48,911 nucleotides of DNA from Cysteiniphilum litorale (GTDB lineage Bacteria > Pseudomonadota > Gammaproteobacteria > Francisellales > Francisellaceae), in assembly GCF_003428165.1 (NCBI RefSeq), contig NZ_QLIQ01000023.1:1-48911 (forward strand), given 5' to 3'. This document shows, piece after piece, positions 8,321-16,254 of the stretch. The notes under the pieces are model-generated. The model was not told the DNA's origin. It saw only the letters and a list, made by a program, of their open reading frames with translations, and did no database searches. The position numbers and the translations under genes were made by a program. Position 1 is the stretch's first letter, and every line of letters begins with the position of its first letter.

Positions 8321-9427
8321 TTAATAGGTTAATGCTGATTCTATCAGTGCTGTGACAATCTTCTGAGTAATCTCTTTACTGCCTATACTTTCTGCACCAC
8401 CCGCAATATCCGCCGTTCTAAAGCCTTGAGCTAAGACTTGGTCAATTGCCTGATCGATCGCTATCGCCTCCTCATGCATGCCAAATGAGTAAGATAACAT
8501 AAGTGCTGCTGATAAAATCTGTGCAATCGGATTAGCAATATCTTTACCCATGATATCAAAGGCTGAACCTCCTGCAGGTTCATATAAGCCAAAGCCTTCT
8601 TTATTTAAGCTAATCGATGGCACAAGCCCTAAAGAACCAGGTAACACTGATGCCAGATCCGATAAGATATCACCAAATAAATTACCCGTCACAATCACAT
8701 CAAACTGCGCGGGATTCAACACTAGCTGCATTGCTGCATTATCGACATACATATGCTTCAAGGTCACATCTGGGAAGTTTTTTGCTTCTTCATTAGCGAT
8801 ATCACGCCAAAGTCTTGAGGTATCTAATACATTGGCTTTATCAATAGAGGTCAAGATTTTACGTCTTTCACCAGCGCGCTTAAAGGCAGCCCTGACAATA
8901 TGTCGAATCGTCTGCTCATCATACTCGGCAACATCCGTAGCACAGCGAATACCCTCTTTATTGACAAAGCGCTTATGCTCACCAAAGTAAATATCTCCTG
9001 ATAATTCACGAAAGATCTCAATGTCAGCACCATTGACAATGCGTTCATTCTTGATAGGGCTATTATCTTTTAATGCCGGAAACATTTTAATCGGACGAAT
9101 ATTTACCCCAAAATCAAACGTTTTGCGCAAAGCTAAAATACTTTTGGCTTCACAAGCCTGCCATTTAGGATCATTTTGCGCATCAACCGGACCACCCACT
9201 GAACCAAATAAAATGGCGTCTGCAGATTTGCAAATATCAATGGTTTGTTTCGGGCAATGCTCAGCATAAACATCAAAGGCAGCACCGCCAATTAAAGCTT
9301 CTTTATACGTAAATTCATGATTGTATTTATTGGCAACTGCATCTAACACATCAATGGCACATGCCATTACTTCAGGACCGATACCATCCCCTGCTAAAAT
9401 TGCGATTGTTTTTTTTATTTTTTCCAT
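8321..9427 (-). CDS. leuB: 3-isopropylmalate dehydrogenase
   Basis: NAD-dependent oxidative decarboxylation of 3-isopropylmalate to 2-oxoisocaproate, the third step of leucine synthesis. The 368-residue product begins with the family's ILAGDGIGPEVM and carries the substrate loop (ELSGDIYFGEH) and the C-terminal nucleotide-binding segment around EPAGGSAFDIMGKDIANP. Length matches the family. It is separated from leuD by about 1.37 kb holding a higBA-DUF4440 module, and has a credible promoter of its own near 9672-9701. The ribosome binding site (AGAAGG) is 11 nt from the ATG, a little far. Confidence 0.96.
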   Translation of the reverse strand: MEKIKKTIAILAGDGIGPEVMACAIDVLDAVANKYNHEFTYKEALIGGAAFDVYAEHCPKQTIDICKSADAILFGSVGGPVDAQNDPKWQACEAKSILALRKTFDFGVNIRPIKMFPALKDNSPIKNERIVNGADIEIFRELSGDIYFGEHKRFVNKEGIRCATDVAEYDEQTIRHIVRAAFKRAGERRKILTSIDKANVLDTSRLWRDIANEEAKNFPDVTLKHMYVDNAAMQLVLNPAQFDVIVTGNLFGDILSDLASVLPGSLGLVPSISLNKEGFGLYEPAGGSAFDIMGKDIANPIAQILSAALMLSYSFGMHEEAIAIDQAIDQVLAQGFRTADIAGGAESIGSKEITQKIVTALIESALTY

Positions 9428-9530
9428 TTTGTTAAGTACCTTCTACTTCTCTATAATTCACCATTCCATAACCGCTGTAAGAATACTTGCCAAGGCAAAA
9501 TTAAAATTCCACTTGGTAAAGCTCTACCAC

Positions 9531-9581
9531 CTAGCAAATTTGCTCCCGAGATAAAGGTAAATTTATTTTTCTTTCATACAT
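9531..9581 (-). CDS. Possible 16-codon upstream ORF in the leuB leader
   Basis: A GAGG sequence 5 nt before an ATG starts a 16-residue ORF (MYERKINLPLSREQIC) within the roughly 235-nt leader that the predicted leuB promoter would produce. It is not leucine-rich, so it does not resemble a leu attenuator peptide. It may be fortuitous. Confidence 0.2.
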   Translation of the reverse strand: MYERKINLPLSREQIC

Positions 9582-9616
9582 AAAAACCTCACTATTACGG
9601 AGTTAATCCCCATAAA

Positions 9617-9629
9617 GGATAACTTATCC
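9617..9629. promoter_or_regulatory. Palindrome GGATAA-C-TTATCC upstream of leuB
   Basis: A perfect 6-1-6 inverted repeat lies in the leuB leader region, about 190 nt before the start codon. Its core TTATCCG also occurs in the higB promoter region at 10772-10778. It could be an operator, but the binding protein is unknown. Confidence 0.3.
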
Positions 9630-9671
9630 GGAATAAAGTGAAAGTAAAAACCAACCTTAATAGACAAACAT

Positions 9672-9701
9672 TTTATAACCAAAGCCTTTAATACCTTTCA
9701 A
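9672..9701 (-). promoter_or_regulatory. Predicted leuB promoter
   Basis: On the minus strand TTGAAA (9696-9701), an 18-nt spacer and TATAAA (9672-9677) make a reasonable sigma70 promoter. It lies between the DUF4440 gene and leuB and would give leuB and cdd independent expression below the inserted module. The rest of the 9428-9742 gap holds the palindrome and a small upstream ORF, but no recognised gene. Confidence 0.4.
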
Positions 9702-9742
9702 AACCATTGACCAAAATACTCCGCACCCACTTCCTACAAGGA

Positions 9743-10093
9743 CTATTGCACTGGCGTTCCTTGGTGAAAAATTAATTTCCACTCATTTGATTTTTTAACC
9801 CAAATTGAGCTGCGATTAGCGCGAAGCTTTGCATTTCCGACCTCACTAACATAGGTCACTTGTTTAATATTCTCGCCAATATCATGCACTTGAAAGTTTT
9901 CAAGTGGAAGCTTCGCTTTAATTTCCTGATAAGAATGCGCCAAGGTTTCCTCACGTGTATAAATACGTCCTGAGCGCCCATACTCAAAGAAAGTTGCATC
10001 TAAAACACTGTCCATATAAGCGAAATCAAATCTTGTTTTTTCAAGCCACAAAGATTCTTCAAGAATTTGTAATTTTTTGTTTTGTTCAATCAT
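9743..10093 (-). CDS. DUF4440 / NTF2-like (SnoaL fold) protein
   Basis: A 116-residue protein of the DUF4440 branch of the NTF2-like superfamily, identified by the pattern FEYGRSGRIYTREE (about residues 37-50) and the C-terminal beta strands ending in W-KLIFHQGTPV. These small cone-shaped proteins bind or act on small molecules; no specific reaction can be assigned. It starts 6 nt after higA and so belongs to the same inserted operon. It may be a passenger, or a third component of the toxin-antitoxin module. Confidence 0.7.
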   Translation of the reverse strand: MIEQNKKLQILEESLWLEKTRFDFAYMDSVLDATFFEYGRSGRIYTREETLAHSYQEIKAKLPLENFQVHDIGENIKQVTYVSEVGNAKLRANRSSIWVKKSNEWKLIFHQGTPVQ

Positions 10094-10099
10094 AAAGAA

Positions 10100-10432
10100 T
10101 CAAATCGCTGATAATTTTCCATCACTAAGGCTTATTGCATAATCTAGATTATTCTTCCTTAGCATATCTTGAATGGCAATAGTGACAAAAAAACGTTTGC
10201 TTTGCCCAAGCATTTTGGCAAACTCAATCGCCTTAGCAATAGTCAGCCCTTTTCTGTCATTTTCTATGTCTGACAACCTTGTTTTACTGATTTTAAGTAC
10301 TTCATCAGCAAACATTTGCTGTGTCATATTTTCATATTCAGTTAAACGAATATTTTTAATCAATGTACCAAAAGTCAATGGTGTTTCAAGTTGCTCATTA
10401 AGAAAATCGATAGCGTTAACGTTTCTGCTCAT
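10100..10432 (-). CDS. higA: HigA-type HTH antitoxin
   Basis: The 110-residue protein carries an XRE-type helix-turn-helix at about residues 37-60 (around TQQMFADEVLKISKTRLSDI). It follows a HigB-like toxin by 12 nt in the toxin-first order characteristic of higBA loci. By family knowledge it binds HigB and represses the operon, probably through the ACGCC-5-GGCGT palindrome in the promoter. The longer C-terminal part (after residue 60) has no motif I recognise. An alternative is a stand-alone XRE regulator, but the gene order argues for an antitoxin. Confidence 0.75.
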   Translation of the reverse strand: MSRNVNAIDFLNEQLETPLTFGTLIKNIRLTEYENMTQQMFADEVLKISKTRLSDIENDRKGLTIAKAIEFAKMLGQSKRFFVTIAIQDMLRKNNLDYAISLSDGKLSAI

Positions 10433-10444
10433 AGTTTTTCACCT

Positions 10445-10726
10445 TTAGTATTTATGCTTATTAATTTCAAATACCTCTATTACTTCTACCTCACCATTTG
10501 GTAACTTTCTGTAGAAAGCTCTATAAGCTTTGTTCAATCTAATAGAACGCTGCCCCTTTCTATTACCTTGTAACGGCTCATCATGATAACCTTTGATTTG
10601 CATCACTCTTCTCATTCCTAAGCTTTCTACTTGCATTACCCATGTTCTTAACTTCAGCACAACTTGCTTAGGAAGCACTTTAATCTGTTTCTGGACACTT
10701 GGTGTCAACTCAATAATATATCTCAT
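10445..10726 (-). CDS. higB: HigB-like mRNA interferase toxin (RelE superfamily)
   Basis: A 93-residue basic protein of the RelE/HigB fold. Recognisable features are the N-terminal L-PSVQKQIKVLP helix region and the segment GYHDEPLQGNRKGQRSIRLN (about residues 46-65), which is the core of the family's basic active-site face. The C-terminal strand is VEVIEVFEINKHKY. HigB cleaves mRNA on the ribosome. It is full length with no disruption, in contrast to the remnant at 7313. The first gene of a three-gene module interrupting the leu operon. Confidence 0.82.
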   Translation of the reverse strand: MRYIIELTPSVQKQIKVLPKQVVLKLRTWVMQVESLGMRRVMQIKGYHDEPLQGNRKGQRSIRLNKAYRAFYRKLPNGEVEVIEVFEINKHKY

Positions 10727-10752
10727 AAAACATCTTCAGTGATCCGCGTTAA

Positions 10753-10781
10753 AGTGTACGCCAAAAAGGCGTTATCCGCAA
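10753..10781 (-). promoter_or_regulatory. Predicted higBA promoter with internal operator
   Basis: On the minus strand TTGCGG (10776-10781), a 17-nt spacer and TACACT (10753-10758) form a weak sigma70 promoter. The spacer contains ACGCC-5 nt-GGCGT (10758-10772), a perfect palindrome well placed for repression by HigA. It lies in the 72 nt between leuD and higB. Confidence 0.45.
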
Positions 10782-10798
10782 CCTCATTATCTCATTCT

Positions 10799-11365
10799 CT
10801 ATTTTAGCATCGTTTCAAACCGACTAATCTCCTGATCTTTAGACAATAAATAGCCCATATCATCTTGACCTTGAAGTAAACACTCTTTGCGAAAAGGATC
10901 ATAGTCAAAGTGATAAGATTCCCCATCTACGGTAATGGTTTGCGCAGCTAAATCAACGGTTATATCAAGATCTTCACTTTGTGCTTTTTCACACCATTTT
11001 TCCAATAGCTCGCCATCTAAAGCAATCAATAACAAACCATTTTTAGCCGAGTTATTAAAAAAGATATCCGAAAAAGAGGGTGCCAAGATCACATCAACAC
11101 CCGCTTGTTGCAATGCCCACACAGCATGCTCTCTTGATGAGCCACAACCAAAGTTGTTACCACTGATAAGTATTCGCGCACCTTTAAATCGTGATTGATT
11201 AAATACAAACTCAGGATCTGCTGATTTTAGACGGGTAAAAAGATGCTCGCCGTAACCCGAAGTTGTCGTTTGCGTTAAGTATTGTGCTGGAATAATCATA
11301 TCGGTATCAACATCACTTAACCACATCGGAATCGCTTTACTTGTTAGCGTTTGAAATGCTTTCAT
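10799..11365 (-). CDS. leuD: 3-isopropylmalate dehydratase small subunit
   Basis: Small subunit of isopropylmalate isomerase, which with LeuC converts 2- to 3-isopropylmalate. Starting at the ATG at 11365 gives 188 residues beginning [10 protein letters not shown], the family's usual N-terminus, and an ATGA overlap with the leuC stop codon. A longer frame opens 13 codons upstream but only adds sequence inside leuC. Motifs include [12 protein letters not shown] and the swivelling-domain loop [14 protein letters not shown]. It is the last gene of the leader-controlled ilvE-leuACD run; the higBA module follows immediately. Confidence 0.95.
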   Translation of the reverse strand: MKAFQTLTSKAIPMWLSDVDTDMIIPAQYLTQTTTSGYGEHLFTRLKSADPEFVFNQSRFKGARILISGNNFGCGSSREHAVWALQQAGVDVILAPSFSDIFFNNSAKNGLLLIALDGELLEKWCEKAQSEDLDITVDLAAQTITVDGESYHFDYDPFRKECLLQGQDDMGYLLSKDQEISRFETMLK

Positions 11366-12780
11366 GCCAATACTCCTTCTTGTTCTAACTGCGCCACACT
11401 GCAAATCGCCCCTTTAATCGCACTTGCGGCTACCGTTTGCGGTGAAGCCAAATGGGTAATACTACCGGTTCCTTGACGACCGATGAAATTACGATTTGAG
11501 GTGCTGATACAGCGTTGCCCTGCTGGCACTTTATCATCATTCATCGCCAGACACATGGAACATCCTGGCATTCTAAAATCTGCACCTGCCTCGATAAATA
11601 TCTTATCCAATCCTTCAGCAATTGCTTGCGTGCGTACCTTTTCAGATCCTGGCACAATATACATTGTTACCCCTTCTGCAATCTTATGCCCTTTTAACAC
11701 ATCTGCTGCTGCACGCATATCTTCAATACGACCATTGGTGCAACTGCCGACAAATGCCCATTGAATCGCTTTACCCAAAACGGCTTCATTTTCACTAAAG
11801 CCAGTATAACGATAGGCTTCTTTAGCTAATTTTTGCTGATGCTTCGGAATACTGGCTAAGCCTGGAATGGATTCATTAATTGCCACGGCATGTTGTGGAT
11901 TAATCCCCCACGTAACCATTGGTTGTAAATTCTCAATATCAATTTCAACCACCTTATCATAACTGGCATTGTCATCACTCGTTAAGCTGCGCCATGTATT
12001 GATAGCATCTTCCCAATGCTCAGCATCAGGAGCATATTTGCGCCCTTTAAGATAGTCAAAAGTTATCTCATCTGGCGCGATTAATCCAGCTCTAGCACCA
12101 CACTCGATTGACATATTGCATAAAGTCATTCGTGCTTCCATTGACAGTGCTTTTATCGCATCACCGCTATACTCAATCACAAATCCACTAGCACCACCTA
12201 TGCCAATTTCAGCAATGAGCTTCATCACGATATCTTTTGCTGTTGCATAACTTGAAGGCTTGCCTTTGAAGTGCACTTTCATCGTTTTAGGGCGATATTG
12301 CAAAATGCAATTTGTCGCCATGACATGCCCAACTTCGGAAGTGCCAACGCCAAATGCTAATGCGCCAAAGGCGCCATGCGTTGAGGTGTGTGAATCACCA
12401 CAAACAATCGTACTTCCTGGCCAAGTAAACCCAAGCTCAGGACCAATCACATGAACAATGCCCTGATATTGGCTGTCAAAATCATATAGCTCAACACCAA
12501 ACTCTTTGGCATTCTTACGCAACGTTTCTACTTGCGCCTTGGCAATGGGATCATTCATCTGCGTGCGATCAATCGGTGAGGTAGAAATACTGTGATCTAA
12601 GGTTGCCACAATGGATTGTGGGTTACGCACAGGGATATTTAATTCACGCAACTTATCAAATGCTTGCGCTGAGGTAACCTCATGCATCAACATTCGATCG
12701 ATATAAAAAATATCTGGAAAGCCTCTTTTTGACTCCACGACATGCTGATCCCAGATTTTATCAATAATATTTTTAGCCAT
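11362..12780 (-). CDS. leuC: 3-isopropylmalate dehydratase large subunit
   Basis: Aconitase-family large subunit carrying the catalytic 4Fe-4S cluster for isopropylmalate isomerisation. The 472-residue product has the expected cluster cysteines in SCTNGR and GCSMC, plus the family signatures DHSIST and [12 protein letters not shown]. Length agrees with E. coli LeuC (466). It overlaps leuA by 8 nt upstream and leuD by 4 nt downstream, so leuA, leuC and leuD are translationally linked. Confidence 0.97.
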   Translation of the reverse strand: MAKNIIDKIWDQHVVESKRGFPDIFYIDRMLMHEVTSAQAFDKLRELNIPVRNPQSIVATLDHSISTSPIDRTQMNDPIAKAQVETLRKNAKEFGVELYDFDSQYQGIVHVIGPELGFTWPGSTIVCGDSHTSTHGAFGALAFGVGTSEVGHVMATNCILQYRPKTMKVHFKGKPSSYATAKDIVMKLIAEIGIGGASGFVIEYSGDAIKALSMEARMTLCNMSIECGARAGLIAPDEITFDYLKGRKYAPDAEHWEDAINTWRSLTSDDNASYDKVVEIDIENLQPMVTWGINPQHAVAINESIPGLASIPKHQQKLAKEAYRYTGFSENEAVLGKAIQWAFVGSCTNGRIEDMRAAADVLKGHKIAEGVTMYIVPGSEKVRTQAIAEGLDKIFIEAGADFRMPGCSMCLAMNDDKVPAGQRCISTSNRNFIGRQGTGSITHLASPQTVAASAIKGAICSVAQLEQEGVLA

Positions 12781-14416
12781 GAGACACCTCGTATTGATTT
12801 ATTTGTGTCGATGTGCTCTGCGCTCTATAGTTGGCATCTACATACATTTGATTCACTGCTTCGATAAATGCCTTGAGTGCTGAGATCTCAATATCATGAT
12901 CTTTGGCAATACCTTTATAGGCATTGTGATTTGGCGCGCTAACAATAATCGTCGCCTCTGAGCTTGAACGCACCCCTGCTTCTGTTAACGATTTTGCATA
13001 ATAATCTTTAACCTCAATGCCTGGCATGTATTTATCCGTCGCACTAAGCAATGCTGCAAGTGCTGAGTTTTCACCGGCTAGCTCAACTTTTAGATTTTCT
13101 TGATCAAAGAACTGTCCCGTAATCGTCACCGAACTACTGTCCTCTGATTTGCCATATGCAATTTTACTCGCCTTAATCGGCGCGCGTATTTTTTTATAGG
13201 CACTCAATAACTCAAGATCAGTTACGCCTTTGCGACGCTCATGATAAATATCTTTGATCTGTTGCGCTATTTTTGCTTTTTCATGTTCTTCACAGACATA
13301 ACCAAAGTCTTCGATAATTTTCTTAGCATGATTACCACCAGATAACGGACCAAACACAAAGGAAATCTCACTACCGATGGATTTTGGATCAAATGGCTGA
13401 TAAGCCAATGGGTTATTCAAAATCGCATTGGTATGCCCACCTGAAGTATGCCGTGTTGCATTTAAACCCACAATCGGAGAGTGTGGCTGTTTAGGCAGCA
13501 TTTTTTGGGCGATAAAATCCGAGACTTCTTTCAAACCATTGATATTGATATTAGTGTAATAATGCACATCTTCTTGCTTACCAAAAGCATCGATAAACAT
13601 CACACATTGCTCTAATGCCGCATTGCCTGCGCGCTCGCCTACACCATTAATACATGCTTCCACTTGACGTGCCGGACCATCAAAGACCGCATTCATCGAG
13701 TTCTCTAATGCCAAACCAAAATCATTATGGCAATGTGCCGACCAAATAATATCTTTATCAGGGAAAGTTTCTTTGATAATGCGCGCGTGCTTTGTCATGT
13801 TTTTCACAAAATACTCATCGCCTTCACGCTCGCATGCGCCACCGATTGTATCAGGACAGTTAATCACTGACACACCGGCCCTCACCGCGGACTTAAACAC
13901 TTCAGTCACATAATCAAAACCATCTGCTAAACGCGAGTAACCTTCAGCACTAAACTCAACCTCATAACCTTGATCCGTTGCGATCTTAATCAAGCGATAG
14001 ACTTCATCAATGTGTTTTTGTTCATCATTTTTATCTCCTAAACTTGCTTGCGCTAAGTTAGGATCAACTGGTAAATAAACATGGATACGCGCTTTACCAA
14101 TAGCAAGTGACGGCTTTAACGCTTCCATCGTCTTTAAAACTTGCGCTTCTCTTAGCTGGCAAAGCCCAGCAATAATCATATTGGATTGTCGATTTGCCAT
14201 ACGCTCAGAAATCGTGTGCACAATTTGGAAATCCAACTGGCTTGCCGAAGGAAAACCCGCTTCTAAGACATCGATATTCAGTGCGTGCGCATAATCAGCA
14301 TAAGCAATATTATCTTCAAAATTCATGCCCGCCCCTGGCGATTGCTGACCATCACGCAATGTGGTATCAAAAACATAAACACGCTGCTTATTATGTTGTT
14401 TGGTTTGTGTACTCAT
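12773..14416 (-). CDS. leuA: 2-isopropylmalate synthase
   Basis: Condenses acetyl-CoA with 2-oxoisovalerate, the first committed step of leucine synthesis and usually feedback-inhibited by leucine. The 547-residue product has the HMGL-like catalytic barrel with TLRDGQQSPG at the start, the divalent-metal HCHNDFG motif and the GVGERAGNA loop. A C-terminal LeuA dimer/regulatory domain covers the last 140 or so residues. It is slightly longer than E. coli LeuA (523). The ribosome binding site GGAAGGAG is strong. The isopropylmalate rather than citramalate assignment follows from the leuCD and leuB neighbours. Confidence 0.96.
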   Translation of the reverse strand: MSTQTKQHNKQRVYVFDTTLRDGQQSPGAGMNFEDNIAYADYAHALNIDVLEAGFPSASQLDFQIVHTISERMANRQSNMIIAGLCQLREAQVLKTMEALKPSLAIGKARIHVYLPVDPNLAQASLGDKNDEQKHIDEVYRLIKIATDQGYEVEFSAEGYSRLADGFDYVTEVFKSAVRAGVSVINCPDTIGGACEREGDEYFVKNMTKHARIIKETFPDKDIIWSAHCHNDFGLALENSMNAVFDGPARQVEACINGVGERAGNAALEQCVMFIDAFGKQEDVHYYTNININGLKEVSDFIAQKMLPKQPHSPIVGLNATRHTSGGHTNAILNNPLAYQPFDPKSIGSEISFVFGPLSGGNHAKKIIEDFGYVCEEHEKAKIAQQIKDIYHERRKGVTDLELLSAYKKIRAPIKASKIAYGKSEDSSSVTITGQFFDQENLKVELAGENSALAALLSATDKYMPGIEVKDYYAKSLTEAGVRSSSEATIIVSAPNHNAYKGIAKDHDIEISALKAFIEAVNQMYVDANYRAQSTSTQINQYEVSHG

Positions 14417-14469
14417 CGTTAACTCTCCTTCCTCAAAATAATTCTGTTTATGGGCATAGCCATACGCCG

Positions 14470-15372
14470 CTAGACGTAGGTTAAGGCATCAGATGCTTTC
14501 ATGCCTTGAGTGATCTCGCTAAAGCACTGCTTAATATGTTTAGTAACACGCCCGATTTCACCGTGACCGGCAATTTTCTTGTCATCAATACTACGAATTG
14601 GGGTGATCTCAGCAGCCGTGCCACTGAAAAATGCTTCATCGGCATTGATAATATCTTCAACTTTGAAATATTGCTCATGCACCGTATAGCCCTGTTCCTT
14701 GGCGATTTGAATAATCATTCGGCGTGTAATGCCATCTAAGATCGTACCCAAAGGTGTCGTGAAAATCTCATTATTCTTAACATAAAAGATATTTTGCGCT
14801 GCCCCTTCAGCCACATTGCCATCAGCATCCAATAGCAAAGACTCATGATAATCCGTGCCACGAATCTGCATACTGGCGAGCATACTATTGACATAATGAC
14901 CTGATATTTTTGCGTCACATATGGTTGACTGCGGATGAATACGAATATATTTACTAACCATCACATCAACACTTTCAGCTGCCAAATAACGCCCCATTGG
15001 TAAACACCAGACAATTACCTCAATCGGATGATCAGGTTTTGGCAATACACCAACACTTTGTTTATCGCCATAAAAAGCCAATGGTCGAATATAGCAAGAC
15101 TCAAGCCCACTTTTTTTAACGGTGTCAATGACTGCTTGACACATTTGATCAACACTAAAAGGCGGATTCATACCCAAAGCACGCATTGAGTAATCAAAAC
15201 GTTGCATATGCTCTTTTAGCTTTAGAATCGCAGTGCCTTTTGGCGTTTTATAAGCGCGAATCCCTTCAAACACCGCTGAGCCATAATGCAGTGCATGCGT
15301 CATGACACTCACAACCGCTTTTTCTTTCTCGATAAATTGACCATTTTGCCAAATATAAACCTGCTCACTCAC
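14470..15372 (-). CDS. ilvE: Branched-chain amino acid aminotransferase
   Basis: Class IV PLP-dependent transaminase that completes leucine, isoleucine and valine synthesis. The 300-residue protein shows the family pattern: ALHYGSAVFEGIRAY near the N-terminus, the catalytic lysine in DAKISGHYVNS, and the EGAAQNIFYV and GITRRMII loops. Translation appears to start at a GTG at 15370-15372 with GGAGG nine nt upstream, giving MSEQVYIW, the normal N-terminus. It is the first structural gene after the leucine-rich leader and terminator, so leucine availability probably controls it. Confidence 0.93.
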   Translation of the reverse strand: MSEQVYIWQNGQFIEKEKAVVSVMTHALHYGSAVFEGIRAYKTPKGTAILKLKEHMQRFDYSMRALGMNPPFSVDQMCQAVIDTVKKSGLESCYIRPLAFYGDKQSVGVLPKPDHPIEVIVWCLPMGRYLAAESVDVMVSKYIRIHPQSTICDAKISGHYVNSMLASMQIRGTDYHESLLLDADGNVAEGAAQNIFYVKNNEIFTTPLGTILDGITRRMIIQIAKEQGYTVHEQYFKVEDIINADEAFFSGTAAEITPIRSIDDKKIAGHGEIGRVTKHIKQCFSEITQGMKASDALTYV

Positions 15373-15468
15373 TTACGCTATCCTCCAAAAAATGACACGT
15401 GATTTACTTAGTTTGCTTAAATGTAATAATAAAATATAACTGTAAAATACAAAGGGAAAATTAAATAG

Positions 15469-15487
15469 CTGCCTACCAGCGAGGCAG
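15469..15487 (-). terminator. Attenuator terminator of the ilvE-leu operon
   Basis: On the minus strand CTGCCT and AGGCAG form a 6-bp stem around a 7-nt loop, followed by CTATTTAATTTT. The stem overlaps the last codons of the leader peptide, exactly where a terminator sensitive to ribosome position should be. A competing upstream pairing is visible: AGCTCAAGG, which includes part of the leader's ribosome binding site, is complementary to CCTTGAGCT within the leader coding region. Confidence 0.6.
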
Positions 15488-15553
15488 TCGTAGAGATAGC
15501 TCAAGGGAAAAAGAAAGTGGAAGCAGCATGTGTTTTTTGATTGTATATAACAT
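15473..15553 (-). CDS. leuL: Leucine-rich leader peptide (attenuation)
   Basis: A 26-codon ORF with a strong ribosome binding site (AAGGAGG, then CTGGTG and ATG). It encodes a peptide with eight leucines, mostly in the second half (MLLPLSFSLELSLRLPRW), and its TAG lies inside the terminator hairpin. This is the classic layout of ribosome-mediated attenuation: stalling at Leu codons when charged tRNA-Leu is scarce would free the downstream hairpin from formation. It lies about 100 nt before ilvE. Too short to be recognised by homology; the call rests on position, composition and RNA structure. Confidence 0.65.
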   Translation of the reverse strand: MLYTIKKHMLLPLSFSLELSLRLPRW

Positions 15554-15737
15554 CACCAGCCTCCTTGAGCTTTTTCAATGACAATAAACACAAGCTACCA
15601 TCATCACCTGCGAATCGCAACAACAAAAAAGCATTTTTTCCATCACTCGTATAATTTGCTCTTTACAAATATCTCTCAACCGTTAGGCTATACTCTAGGA
15701 ACACGATGTTCTGACATAAAACATAAGGAGCAACCCC

Positions 15738-16178
15738 ATGCATAGCAAACTCAAAGAAATCGTCAACAAGGAAAAACGCGTTTTTAGCATTAGCGCCAAT
15801 AGCAGTTTATTTGAAGCCGCACAAAAAATGGCTGAACATAAAGTTGGCTCACTACTTGTTATCGATAACGATGAATTTCATGGCATTATCACTGAACGTG
15901 ATTTTTTATTTAAAGTCTCTGCACGCAACCAAGATCTCAAAAAACATATTGTCGCCGATATTATGAGCGAGCAGATCATTTCGATGAATCACAACCAAAC
16001 CGCACAAGAAGCCTTGCAACTCATGACCGAAAAGCGTATTCGTCACTTGCCAGTCTATGATGATAACAATACGTTTCTAGGACTATTATCAATTGGTGAC
16101 TTAAGTAAATGGGCAAGTTCTCGTTATCATCAAAAGCATGATGAAGTCGAGAGTTTGGTTAATTATATTCAGCAGTAG
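15738..16178 (+). CDS. Tandem CBS-domain protein
   Basis: The 146-residue protein is almost entirely two CBS domains (about residues 8-65 and 75-135), with the typical GSLLVIDND-E-HGIITERDFLFK and RHLPVYDDNNTFLGLLSIGDL patterns. Paired CBS domains bind adenine nucleotides and act as energy or ligand sensors; no enzymatic domain is attached. A strong ribosome binding site (AAGGAGC) precedes the ATG. It lies 76 nt before the Wadjet operon, separated by a palindrome. CBS proteins are not a known part of Wadjet, so the proximity may be incidental. Confidence 0.82.
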   Translation: MHSKLKEIVNKEKRVFSISANSSLFEAAQKMAEHKVGSLLVIDNDEFHGIITERDFLFKVSARNQDLKKHIVADIMSEQIISMNHNQTAQEALQLMTEKRIRHLPVYDDNNTFLGLLSIGDLSKWASSRYHQKHDEVESLVNYIQQ

Positions 16179-16206
16179 CTTAAGATTAATTTCAAGAAAA
16201 GCTATA

Positions 16207-16226
16207 ACACACTTGATGAAGTGTGT
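16207..16226. promoter_or_regulatory. 8-4-8 palindrome upstream of the Wadjet operon
   Basis: ACACACTT-GATG-AAGTGTGT is a perfect inverted repeat ending 28 nt before the jetA start. It lacks a T tract, so an operator fits better than a terminator for the CBS gene. No regulator gene is encoded in the operon, so any binding protein would be encoded elsewhere. Confidence 0.4.
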
Positions 16227-16254
16227 ATTATGTTCTCCATATTTTATAGAGTGA

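Noticed and set aside
9450-9590. A second minus-strand open stretch (about 39 codons) in the leuB leader that reads as a hydrophobic peptide
   Set aside because: No start codon with a ribosome binding site, no family I recognise, and it overlaps the other small ORF in a different frame. Probably chance.
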